This document shows, piece by piece, positions 48,961 through 59,778 of a DNA stretch of 64,000 bases. The DNA lies in NCBI GenBank assembly GCA_963978545.1, contig OZ021724.1, positions 33,436,433 to 33,500,432 of the forward strand. Reading direction: 5' to 3'. Source of the DNA: Linyphia triangularis (Eukaryota > Arthropoda > Arachnida > Araneae > Linyphiidae). Under the pieces are notes generated by a model, which saw only the letters and a program-made list of their open reading frames with translations, was not told the origin of the DNA and searched no databases. Position 1 is the first letter of the stretch. The number at the start of each line of letters is the position of its first letter. A program made the translations under genes and the position numbers.

Positions 48961-49130
48961 GATGATTGATGGTTCAGTAGCTATAGCATCTCATGTAGAT
49001 GAAACGTTTTCTATTGACTGAAGCTTCAATTCCCATGACAGTGCTCTCTCGTAATCAAAACATGGCGGCTTAATGGTAGCTCAATAACTGGATTGTTGCA
49101 GGCACTGCGTAAACGGAAAGCTGACATTCC
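48961..49130 (+). mobile_element. possible degraded tRNA-derived SINE
   Basis: A box A-like TGGTTCAGTAGCTATAGCAT at 48970-48989 and a box B-like AGCTTCAATTCCC at 49022-49034, 52 bp apart, in tRNA order. The sequence cannot form a clean cloverleaf, and the body does not match the other SINEs here. No flanking duplication was found. Confidence 0.4.
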
Positions 49131-49670
49131 AATCAACGAGTGACAGTGACTTTCAAATTAACTTAATAGATAGGATTCCAGCTACTGGTAACGAGTAAAT
49201 CAGTCTTAGCTTCCTATGTTATATTTTCTGCGGGGCTCTAGTATTTCCTAAAAAATATAGGTGGCCGCATTAGTGACTTCAAAAAAGTTCATTGTTTGTA
49301 AAACAGCTGTGTTCCAACCCCTTTAACGACACAGCAGATTTAAATTTGACGTATGTAGACCAAGGGTGTGTAGAACAGTCCTTCCGTCAGGCACAATATG
49401 TTGATCGATGAGTTCAGGCTGTATGATCATTGTGGGTGGGTCACATTAAAAAGAAAAAAAAACTATATTATTAAGTTCTTTTTATATAACTTCCAAGTGA
49501 TGAACAACATTATAAGCAGTGTCTTCAGAAGAAGAAATAACAGTTTCTCACAATTTGCCACACAACTACCTAGCTAGCACAGCAGTATTGTATTAGCAAA
49601 TGTAGGCAACAGGGGTTCTGGAAGATTAGCCGATTCTGGCCTAACTCGAGCGTAGTTCCAAAATGCACGA

Positions 49671-49702
<32 letters not shown>

Positions 49703-51299
49703 AATCCTTTGAAAATTATTACCAAACATATTTTTTTCTTTCCTTCTAAATAAAATAGTTAAATTTTTAAAATGTGCATAATCATTTAAAAACTTTCAGT
49801 ATATTTTATCCAGCATTGGACAAGATTGTCAACAGGTATCAATCGGTAACAACGGCCGGTTTACAACATTTCACATCGTTTTTGGACAATATTGAGCGAT
49901 TTGGACAATGTAAGTGTGTAGGAGGTGGGGTGAGGCGAAAGAACCACAATGTGCCTATCAGATCCAATGCGCTCGACAAAAGGTTTAGTCACTTAGAAAT
50001 GATTTTGAGAAAATACAAGTTAAAGGCTTAAAAATGCTTGTGAAAACATTTCGTTATGATCTGTAAATTATCTCCCGGACTGTATCGCTCTCCAATCGGT
50101 TAGTACCGTTAATGTGTCATAAGGTATCAATTTTAACTTTATTTTAACAAAAACCATTTTTCTCTTAGCTATTCATTTGAGTATTGTCTAACAAAAGGAC
50201 ACTTCAGTACATAGCAACTGTTTTTTACATTGTGTAGAAAAATTTTTGTTCTTAAGCTCTGAACAGATGGTTATGAAATCGCTACAAAAATTCAGTCCAG
50301 GAAAATTGAACTCACGAAAACATAAATAACAAAAAAATTATTTATAAATAAACCAAACTTTATGGGTTTGTCATAAAACTAACGAGCAACTCAATGAACG
50401 CAGGGCAGCAGACCAAAACAATGTATTTAAGGTAGATCGAAGTCTCAGAGCAATCAGTGGACAGAGACGTGATGAAAACAACTTAATTATTCCATGCAGG
50501 AACTGTAACAAAGTTGACGTCACTTCAACGTCACAAGTCGAAAGTCTAACCATTTCTCAATTCAAAAAGGTAGATAAGACTTTTGAGTTAAGCTGCAAAA
50601 CAACTTTTTTCGTCCTTCCAAGTGAACTTGGTTCAATCACGTATACCACTGACTGTCGGCTAAGTACAGAGTTATCTTTCCTTTAGAATGATAAAGGATT
50701 ATTATCATATAATATAAGTTCATCAAAATGAAAGTCCCTACTGACTAGCTCTTGACTGACTGTCCAAATTTATGGTCACGCCACACTACTCAATTTAAAA
50801 GCAGACTTTGAACATTTTTCATTTTTTCGAGTTTGATTTCAAGTATTTCTAAAAATATTTAAAAATATTTTATTGAATTTTAAAAGAATTTTTCAAATAA
50901 ATAACAAAGTTGATATAGTCTTATTTCAACGAAGTAGTACTTTTTAGTGTCAAATATATGGGATGCAATGTCGATAAAATGAAGTAGGTGAAAGTGAAAA
51001 TACTTTGAAGTGGGTAGCGTAGGATTATTTCTATCGATTTTCCAGGGTGTGGTATAAGGGGATATATCACCTTCAGAATTTACAAGCTGATATCATCAGG
51101 TAATAGATTAATATGAATTTTAAGCATCCGTATTTTTTATTAGCATCCTAAACTTATGGAGTTTAAAGCTGCAATTAAAACGATGACAATTTGAAGAAGG
51201 TAATTAGAAATCTTTAACTACGATATTCCTTTTCAACATCCGTAACCGTTTGAAAAAAGAAATTGAATGAAAGTAAGTAAATTATTGAAATAAACATAT
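49131..51299. other. AT-rich stretch, nothing recognised
   Basis: T-run at 49671-49698. An 85-codon plus frame at 49774-50031 has no known features. Confidence 0.55.
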
Positions 51300-52357
51300 C
51301 TTCAGATCAGGGCCGTCGCTAAGAATTTTGGTTAGGGGGGCGTAGACATCGTTTTGCCAATTGAAATCAAGGCATGTCCGGTGTAAATGTAGAAAATATA
51401 AATTAAGGTATTAATAAATTGTTAACTAATTTTTATTAATGCAAAATTAACGTATAAATAATTTTTAATTAATATATGAATAATTAATACATAATTAATT
51501 ATTAATTAATGTAAAACTAATTGTTAATGTATTTCTTTATTTATTTGTGAATTATTTAATTTAATGTGTAATTAATTTTAATTACTTTTAAAATACCGTC
51601 TAAACAATTTTTAATATTTTATAGCATTTTATTAATACGAAATTAATGTCAAATTTCAAGTAAATTCTCATCACATTATAGTTAAAGTTCCTTCAAATTC
51701 ATTTAAATTTTCATTTCTTTTTAGTAAATTACCCCTTCCTCTCCGAACAAAGGAGATAATTTTTGGAAGCGTTTTTATTTAAGGGGGGGGGGGGGAGACA
51801 TTTATACTTTGCATATATATTTTCCCCACTACCTTAAACCAATTCAGTAACCTGAGTAGTACAAGTGCTTCTTTCGATACAACTTTTTTTTAAATTTTCA
51901 AATTATAGTTACGAAAAAAATTAATTAAACGTGTAAAAGTGGTTGGAAATAGCACTTTAACACGGAATTAAATTGATGAAAATTATTGATCAAATAGGTG
52001 ACTTTTTTTTATAAAGAATTGTATAAAGGTTGATCAAAAAACAAATTCTGGAAAATTCTTATTTTTAAAATTCTGGCGGACTATTGCTATAACAGAAAAT
52101 TCCCTACGCGAAGCACTGCAATTTTTATAATAGAAACAATGTCAGGGACATAAGAAACATTCACTTGCACTCCCACCCCTCTGGCTTTTGAAAAATAAAG
52201 TAACATGGGAAACAAAAATTTAAATTTTCAAGAAAAAAATATATAGATATTAATTTATCAATTTGCACAGAACATTAATGCACAATTATTAACTAACATC
52301 CAATTAGGAAATCCAATTCCCATCTTCGAAAAATCAAGGATTAAACCAAAACTTGTG

Positions 52358-52399
52358 TCGCCTTACACCTCCCTATAAATAATCCTGTAGGCGCTCATG
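52358..52399 (-). repeat. second copy of orphan repeat terminus
   Basis: Minus-strand match to 13273-13310, embedded in the hAT element at 51308-55116. Probably the edge of another element inserted there; its other edge was not found. Confidence 0.33.
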
Positions 52400-53255
52400 G
52401 ACACTATAATTGAATTGCAAAAGACAATAATTATTAAAAACGTTTTGTTAATTATTTAATTTTTAAATACTTTTTAACACATTTTCTTAACTAAAAAAGA
52501 ACAATTTTTGATTTTTCTTGAAAAGTGTAATAATAGTGAAACTTAAATTTTTTTGTAACAATTCAATCCAGGAACTTACTTCTTAAAAGTAGTTACTTCG
52601 AGTATATATTTTTACCAAAATTGCTGGATTTAATTTCATAATTTTTGTGTGGTTTCTCACTGATGTGGTGTGGTTTTTCAACAATAATTTTTGCAAATAT
52701 TTCTCGTTTTTTGAACAATAATCATTTGTTCAAAAAGGAAAGTATACTTGAAAATGCTAGTTTTTTTCCTAAGCGGGATTAAAAATGAAATGGATTACTT
52801 TAGCATTAAACCAAACTATAATATTTATATGCAGAAAGGTAATTTTTTCGCAACTAATTGAACTTCGAATTTAGTGAAAAAATATTCAGATCTATAAATA
52901 AACATGTCATAATTTTTACACAACAATCCAAACTATATAAGGACCTGTGGGGGGTTTTGGGAAAAGTGAGTGTGTGGGGGGGGGGAGGTGTTCAAATCTA
53001 CAGTGTTATTCCTATCTTGAGGAAGAGCAAGTTGTACATTTGATCTTCAAAGCAAGAGAAACGTTACTGTCAACATGAAATTTCCAAAAACTCGCCCCCA
53101 TATACCTTACCCACAGGTAATGGTTATGGTCCTAACTTGAGATTTATTGATCCAATTTGAAATATTTTTAAATGTATTTAGACTAAAAAATCTTAGTTTT
53201 TCTGAAAGACAATTTTTCCCAATGTTTAGAGTATAAAGTGGTGAAATCCAGGATA

Positions 53256-53345
53256 GGTTGGTTGGTTGTTTTTCAGATTTATTAAGCGCAAGGGCAACAC
53301 AAAGGCCATACTGCGCCAGAAATCGAGGAAACGAGTGAAAGTATA
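53256..53345 (-). mobile_element. SINE 3' fragment
   Basis: Minus strand: GGCGCAGTATGGCCTTTGTG, then ATAAATCTGAAAAACAACC and extra AACC repeats. It matches the 3' domain of the SINE at 5807 (GGCGCATTATAGCCCTCGTG, TCTGAAAGCAACCAA). The tRNA head is absent. Target duplication not clear. Confidence 0.6.
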
Positions 53346-53557
53346 CTCACAATTTGTAATAGACTGAACCTGGTTGTACCGGATAATGTCGGGTCACAGC
53401 TATTTGAGCACGGCAAACATTAAGAATTTTAGATAGTATTATAATAAACCTTTCAATACTTTTCCAAAGATTATTTTGTTGAAATAAATACGATATCACC
53501 TTCCAGTTTACAAGTGGCATGCACTATTTTGGGAATGCATTTGCAATATATGAAGTA

Positions 53558-54302
53558 CAAGGTGGTCATAAAGAAGCTTTTCCGATATATGGGCCTCTAG
53601 CTTCCGTTCCGTTCAACAGATCAAGATGAAATTTCAGATTCTGTGAATTTCAACACTTGGCCCTCACGGTTATGGTTATAGTTACATACACTCGAAATTT
53701 TCGAATGACAAGGTCTACTTTTTCCTGTCGTAAAATGCTCAGCGCCTGAGAAAACCCTAAAGAGCGTTGGAACGGTACGTGTATCACAAAAAAATGGACC
53801 CATTATGCACGCACAAAAAAAAGCTGTGCGAACTGCCAATTAAAACGCGATCGAGGCGCACGATGAAAATTTGCATTTGACAGAGGCCAAAGTTCACATG
53901 AGTGCCATCACAGGTAATTACATCGGTTTTCTTAACTGAATATTTGGCGAGCGGCCTCCATTGCTCCGATCGTGTTTTTGCTGGCCGTTCGCAGATCTGC
54001 TTTTTCTGAGTTCATAACTCGTCCGTTTTTTGTGATACACGTACCGTTCAATCGCTCTTCAGGGTTTTCGATTGCGATGATCATTTTTCGATAGGAAAAA
54101 GTGGACACTGCCATTCGTAACTATAACCGGCGTAATCGTTATCGCCATTTTTCTGAAATTCACAGAATTCCGACCTTATACCTCTGAATAACTGAATCCT
54201 GAAACTGATTGACTGAATATACCTGAAATCTCATCTCGATCTGTTGAACGAGACTGCCGCTAGAGGTCCATATATCTGCAAAGTTTCTTTATGACCATCC
54301 TG
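53558..54302. mobile_element. palindromic Tc1/mariner-type MITE
   Basis: Ends CAAGGTGGTCATAAAGAAGC and, inverse, CAGGATGGTCATAAAGAAAC, each next to TA (53556-53557, 54303-54304). Inverse similarity continues inward for about 300 bp on each side (arms 53558-53853 and 53966-54302), so nearly the whole element is a diverged palindrome. Open frames of 72 and 60 codons on the minus strand are by-products of the arms. No transposase. Confidence 0.82.
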
Positions 54303-55124
54303 TATATAACATCATTTATGGAGAATGGATTTCTATTTGACATTAATTGCAATAACTTTCATAATGCGTGTCAATTTTCGTATGCAAAATTTTTTGTTGT
54401 TGAAATTTTGAATAAAACCCTTAACTCATATGACGTACATTACACACTCTATGTAATTGAAGTTTAATGGGTATGTCATGGTTTTTGAGGCGTTATCTGA
54501 CGTACCACAAATACAAGTATATCACCTACTGTAACTCATCAAAGTTATCTAATGTCAGTGAAATATCAATGATTAGATTATTTTAATGTTCCCGTCAAAA
54601 AGGATATACTTACTCCAATTCAAAATTGCCGACCGTCAACTTAGGCTGCATTGTGATCACAATTTTGTAATACTAATGATGCTTTTAATTATTTGTTCTT
54701 TTTTCCATTCAATATGTTTTGAAACATCCGTCAGTAGGCATTTTTAAAAGAACGGATGAAATTTCAGAAATTTGCCGACTATAAGCCTTTCTAAAAATAT
54801 TGACGGAGTGAAACAATGAAGATATTTATATGGCAATATTTGCGTTCACAGTCCATCAATGTAGGCGGCAAAAGAGACTCCAACTCCCCTATAATAGACT
54901 TCTAGTGTAAAAATGCCGCTTCCTCACACTCGGGTCACTCTGCATTCCGATTTTTTTTGTGTACTTTTTTCATTCAATTCGATTTTATTGTGGATCGACA
55001 TTAGAAAAAAAAAAAAAAAGATCTCGCTAAAATTTCGAAAATTTGCCGTCTGTCCAACTTTCTAAAACTTTGGGGGGGCGAGTCGCCCCCTACGCCCCCC
55101 GTTCGCGTCATCCCTGCTTCAGAT

Positions 55125-55273
55125 CAAGACTGAGTTTTTATGCGAAAAGACAATTTTCAATTGAATCAGTTCCCATGTTTCATGTTAGAGGTCTTTTTAT
55201 GTCCTCATCGAAAGACTTTTCTTTTCCAAGCCAGTGATATAGTTGTAAACATTCAGCAATGTTACCAAACAAA

Positions 55274-55310
<37 letters not shown>

Positions 55311-56680
55311 TTCTGAATTACGTTTTACAACAAATTCGATCCTTAGCCACAAACGTCCTTCCCTTATTTTTCAAAATGATCCGACACAATGAGGACTATG
55401 ACAGATGGTTTAAGCTCATTTGTTGCTCTACCTAGTGTGAAATGTGATAACTTATCATTCAAAGGTTATTCTTTGTTGTCTCCGAAAGTGTTCCTTTTGA
55501 TTTTCAGTGCAACCCTAACTTACTACGGAATGTTTCAACGTAATGAATGCTTGATATAGTTATTCACAAATTATTACTTGTTTTAAAGTTTGTTGAGAAA
55601 AATTCCCGAGTGTAATTATAATTTATTTTGAACGAGAATGAATTTAAAAATTAAATTTGACATTATCACAAAGTTTGGTTTCATGTCTATAACTATATGG
55701 TGGTTTCATAACTATATGGTTTTGCACAGTTGAACTAAATTTCTATTAAATAAGTGAATAATATGTTTTGTGTTAAGTTAAGAACAGAAAGACATTCATT
55801 GAATTTATTCTATGCATTTCATTTTTTCTTCCTTCTGTGGAACAATGCATTATTCTGTTTTATCGATTTATGGACTCTCACTTAAACATTTTACACAATA
55901 GTCAAAGGGGTATTCTCTTTTAACTTTATAAGTTACGAAAGACATACACAATACCAATTCTTTTATGGTGCAACTAAATTTAAAAGCTACACATTTCTAT
56001 CTATAGGTAAGGATTTATTTTCAAATGCGTTTTTTCCAAACAATTTTTTTGTTTGACATTTTAATTTTAATTACCAAACAAACAATTTTCTAGATCAAAC
56101 ATAGAACATTTATAAGGCTAAAATTACGCAATACCTATGATGATTGATAAGTAACGACTTCGTTGTTTTAAACACCAAAATAGCCATAAATAGCGAACCT
56201 CATATTTCTAAATAACTTCTACTAATAAAAGAGAAAAATGTATGGAATACACTACTTTGTAATATATAACTAAAAATTTAACGAGATTAAAGCTCATTTT
56301 ACAAATTATAAAGATATCAAATCAGCAATCATAGGCAATGTATCGTAAACACTATTTAACAACTAAAAAAGAGAAATTTCTAAATGTTTTCATATTCTTA
56401 AGGTTAATTAAAGATTAGCTACCAATTATTGAATATGTATCCTATAGCAAGCAACTGTAAAAACATTAGATTTAAAAGCTTTAATGATATACGAATCCGA
56501 AAATGCCTTAAGTAAAATGCACTCTTTAATATACTTTTTCAATGTACTGTGTTGCATTTAACAATACCATTCTTATAAGAAAAAACTAAATTATATCGAT
56601 CTGTAGGCTGAGAAGATCTTGGCAAAGTGTGCCATAGAACTAACTGTTCGATATTCTTCAGAAGGAACCTGAAACGAAGA
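55125..56680. other. AT-rich stretch, nothing recognised
   Basis: A-run at 55273-55308. No credible frame, RNA gene or repeat ends. Confidence 0.6.
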
Positions 56681-57544
56681 TTAACCCTTTGCACTCGAGA
56701 GGTGACTCTCACTCACTACCAATGGCGGATCCAGCCAGGGGGCGCGGGGGGCGCGCGCCCCCTCCTCAGGTGGAGTCTTTTTTTTACAATTTACAGAAAT
56801 AAATAATAATAATAAAAATATTTTTTTTCTAAGTTTTTTTCAATAAGTTCACGCAACAATTATATTTTAAACTTCATCTAATTTCCGAAAAAAGCAACAA
56901 AAAAAGCTTATTTTTGTACCAAGGTTCTATTTAAAGCCTTCTCTCTTCCCATTCAAACGGATGTTGGAAGACTGTACAAGTATTCAAACCTCCACCCTCT
57001 TGACCTTGAAGATATCTTGGACCCCTGATATCCGATCACTTTTCTGTCGAGTGGGAGGAAGAGATTTTGACTCACATGAGTAATGTCCAACGCCAACCAG
57101 GGGGGAAAAAAACTAATGAGAGGTTGACTATTTGGGTTACCCCCGGAAATAAATGTGGATGTTTCTTACGATAATTTGAAAAGTTTTGTACAAATATTCA
57201 CCTGGACATACTTTCAAATTCTTTTTTTTTTTTTTTTTTTTTCCGTTATTGCAGAAGTAATGCAAGAAATATTTCACTTTATAAGTAATTATAACGCTTA
57301 CGGCATAATATATATACATACTTTTAGAGAAGGCTAAGATTACTCTAATTTTATTCTAAGCCTATTCTTCCAAAACATATTTTTTATGAAACTTCTGATT
57401 ATTGTTCAAAAGTTTCGTGAAAGAAGTAAAATGATATTGCAACTCAAAATGAAGTTCTTAAATTTTTTTAAATACAATGATCCTCCTACAATCTCTCTTC
57501 CAGTTATATTTGAAGAATTGGAACAAAATATTTCAGTATGCGAT

Positions 57545-58060
57545 GTTTTTTTAATTTGTCACAGATTGATATAATTTACCTATTTTGTTTTCATTATTTA
57601 AAAAAAATGCCCAAATTGGCGATTAATCTAAAAAAACGCCTCTGAAACGGTGAAAATTGTGATATATTTTTCAATAAACACTGCATTATCCTTTCTTTTA
57701 AGTGCAACAGAGCAGAAACAGTCGTTGATGGGCGTTCGCATTATCTCATTTCTACGGAGGTGGGAATGATTAGAACACCTTTAAAGGCATTTTTATAGCT
57801 ATTTTAATCAAAATCGTTAAAACCATTTTTTGGTAATCGCTGAAAAACGTAATTTTTTCAATATCAGCTACTTAATGCACATGTGCAATTTTGACGAAAA
57901 CCGTAATACCAAGTCCCATGGCCATCAATAACATGTGCATGAAAATTGAACGTCTCAGGTCAATCCGTTTTTGGAGTTATGGTGATAACTAACAGACACA
58001 AACATTTTTTTGAACTCATCCCGTTCCAAAACGTGTAGAAATGCAATAAAATATGGATGT
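57545..58060 (-). mobile_element. family A Helitron-like element, copy 6 (partial)
   Basis: Matches the central part of family A: GATGGGCGTTC, GGCATTTTTATAGCTATTTT, GGTAATCGCTGAAAAACG and CCGTTCCAAAACGTGTAGAA. Both terminal sequences are missing or unrecognisable. Confidence 0.65.
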
Positions 58061-58131
58061 ATAAAATCGCACCTAATATATATATTAGTGCTGGTAAAAT
58101 AGTACCTAAGAGCATAAGAAAAACAAAAAAG

Positions 58132-59290
58132 TTGGTACGTTGATCAACTTGGCAAAAATGTTCTATATTTGTCATGAAAATGAATATTCAAATGAGTCCA
58201 TAAAAATATCTAGCAAAGAAGGGGTTTTTTTGGGTAGGGGGGCAGGGGGTTTTGTGGCTGAAAAATTAATTTTGGAGCAATCTAGGCATGTGACACATGT
58301 TTTTAGAGTACTTTTTTTTATGCTAAATCGAATGAAAAAAAAGCAAAACGATTTAACTAATCTAAAAAAAGTTACAGTTCTTTTTTATAAACGAAAACGC
58401 TTGTAAAATCCAAGGAAAGGACGACATACGACAGAAGAATATACGACATTAAAAAATAAAAAATTGGTCCGTTCATGAAACTTTGCAAAAACGTTTTATT
58501 TGTCATGAGCATAAAGAAACAAAGGAGCTCATAAAAATATGTAGCATAGAAGAGTGTTTTTTGAGGAGTGGGAGGCAGGGCCTGATCATCGCCTAGGCCC
58601 ACAAGGCCCGGGCCTTGGGCCCATGATTTTAGGGGGCCCCGAAATTGGCTGTAAACCATTTTTGTTTCACAAAAGCTATGTGAATATCTTTTATAACATG
58701 TACAAAATAATTTTTACATAAAATTCACTTCGTATTGATCTTAAACCGTCTTTAGTATCACAGAGTGTACTTATTAAAAAAAAAAAAAAAAACGTTTAAA
58801 AGCGTTAAACTCAAGCTTTTTTGAAAGATAGAGAAAAGAAAAAAAAAAAATTGAAAGGAAGTCTTGACGAATTTATAGTGCGATTAGAAAATGTCGGCTC
58901 TGAAGTTGTGAATTAACTGTACATAAAAAGTTTTTCCTTTTTTGATTTATAAATTTGATTATTTGAAATTTGTGATAAAAAAAAAAAAAAAAAAAAAAAA
59001 CCTTTTAGAAAACAATATTAACAATAATTCAGCAACTTTTTCTGTATTTCATGTTAGTTCATTTGACTTTGCGTCGAGTCCATTTCCAATAAATCACTCG
59101 TTTAAAAAAAGGGCCCCCGAATTTGTCCGGGCCTTGGGCCCCAACTTGTCATGATCAGGCCCTGGTGGGAGGGGGAGTTTTTTTTGTTTTTTTATAAAGT
59201 GAAAAGCAATTTTGGTATAACCTGGGCATTTTACTTTACGCTAAGATAGCGAGTCAGAAATGTGACGAAAAAGGGGAGGGGGGGTTAATC
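58132..59290 (+). repeat. 332-bp direct repeat within the hAT
   Basis: TTGGTACGTTGATCAACTTG at 58132 and TTGGTCCGTTCATGAAACTT at 58464 start two diverged copies sharing TTTGTCATGA and CATAAAAATATSTAGCA. The second copy is interrupted by the hAT MITE at 58576-59164 and resumes after it. Confidence 0.7.
58576..59164. mobile_element. 589-bp hAT MITE
   Basis: Perfect 14-bp inverse ends CAGGGCCTGATCAT and ATGATCAGGCCCTG, with a perfect 8-bp duplication GTGGGAGG at 58568-58575 and 59165-59172. Subterminal GGGCCTTGGGCCC blocks on both sides. No coding. The deepest and so youngest insertion in this nest. Confidence 0.93.
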
Positions 59291-59778
59291 AATGGATACG
59301 GATTATCTTGAAGTATATTTCTAGAACACTGCATAGATATTTTTTTTTTTTTTTTTTTTTTTTTAAATATTCGATTTTATCCTGGCTAAGGCACAGGTGT
59401 TGCGCCCCCCCCCCCCCTCAGGAAAATCCTAGATCCGCCACTGCTCACTACATGATTGGATGTCGCAACTCGAGAGGTGACTCTCGCTCACCACATGATT
59501 GGATGCCGCAACTCGAGAGGTGACTCTCGCTCACCACATGATTGGATGTCGCAACTCGAGAGGTGACTCTCGCTCACCACATGATTGGATGCCGCAACTC
59601 GAGAGGTGACTCTCGCTCACCATTAGGTTTGATGCTGAAATTCGATGCAAAGAAATGAATGTTTATGTTTAGTTTCTTTGAAGCGGGTCCGCAACCACGA
59701 ATCGAACTAAAAATGCTGCGAAACGTCTTGAGTTGTTGGATCCTCCGCGCGAAAAAGGCCTCTAGTGCAAAGGGTTAA

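Larger units (their letters stand above)
51308..55116. mobile_element. 3.8-kb hAT element
   Basis: Left end CAGGGCCGTCGC and right end GCGTCATCCCTG are imperfect inverse repeats (9 of 12), fitting the hAT pattern YARNG. A perfect 8-bp duplication CTTCAGAT lies at 51300-51307 and 55117-55124. GGGGGGCGTAG-type sequence follows the left end, and its inverse precedes the right end. No transposase is recognisable. The interior has AT-palindromic sequence (51400-51600), poly-G at 51783-51795, a SINE piece and a palindromic MITE. Confidence 0.88.
56720..59443. mobile_element. 2.7-kb hAT element inside the MITE
   Basis: Left end CAATGGCGGATCCAG and, inverse of the right end, CAGTGGCGGATCTAG; perfect 8-bp duplication CTCACTAC at 56712-56719 and 59444-59451. 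G- and C-rich subterminal sequence on both sides. No transposase. The interior holds a family A copy, a 332-bp direct repeat and a second hAT MITE. Confidence 0.9.
56691..59622. repeat. 43-bp minisatellite, split by the hAT
   Basis: Units of the form ATGATTGGATGYCGCA-ACTCGAGAGGTGACTCTC-GCTCACCAC. One partial unit lies at 56691-56719 and four more at 59452-59622. The variable Y alternates T, C, T, C, suggesting an 86-bp dimer that was doubled. The unit contains the inner part of the piggyBac-like terminus (ACTCGAGAGG). Confidence 0.88.
56685..59774. mobile_element. piggyBac-like MITE, split by a hAT
   Basis: Ends CCCTTTGCACTCGAG and, inverse, CCCTTTGCACTAGAG, each bordered by TTAA (56681-56684, 59775-59778). 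TTAA targets and CCC-starting ends are typical of piggyBac. Removing the hAT and its duplication leaves about 358 bp, far too short to encode a transposase. It contains a 43-bp minisatellite next to its left end. Confidence 0.82.
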
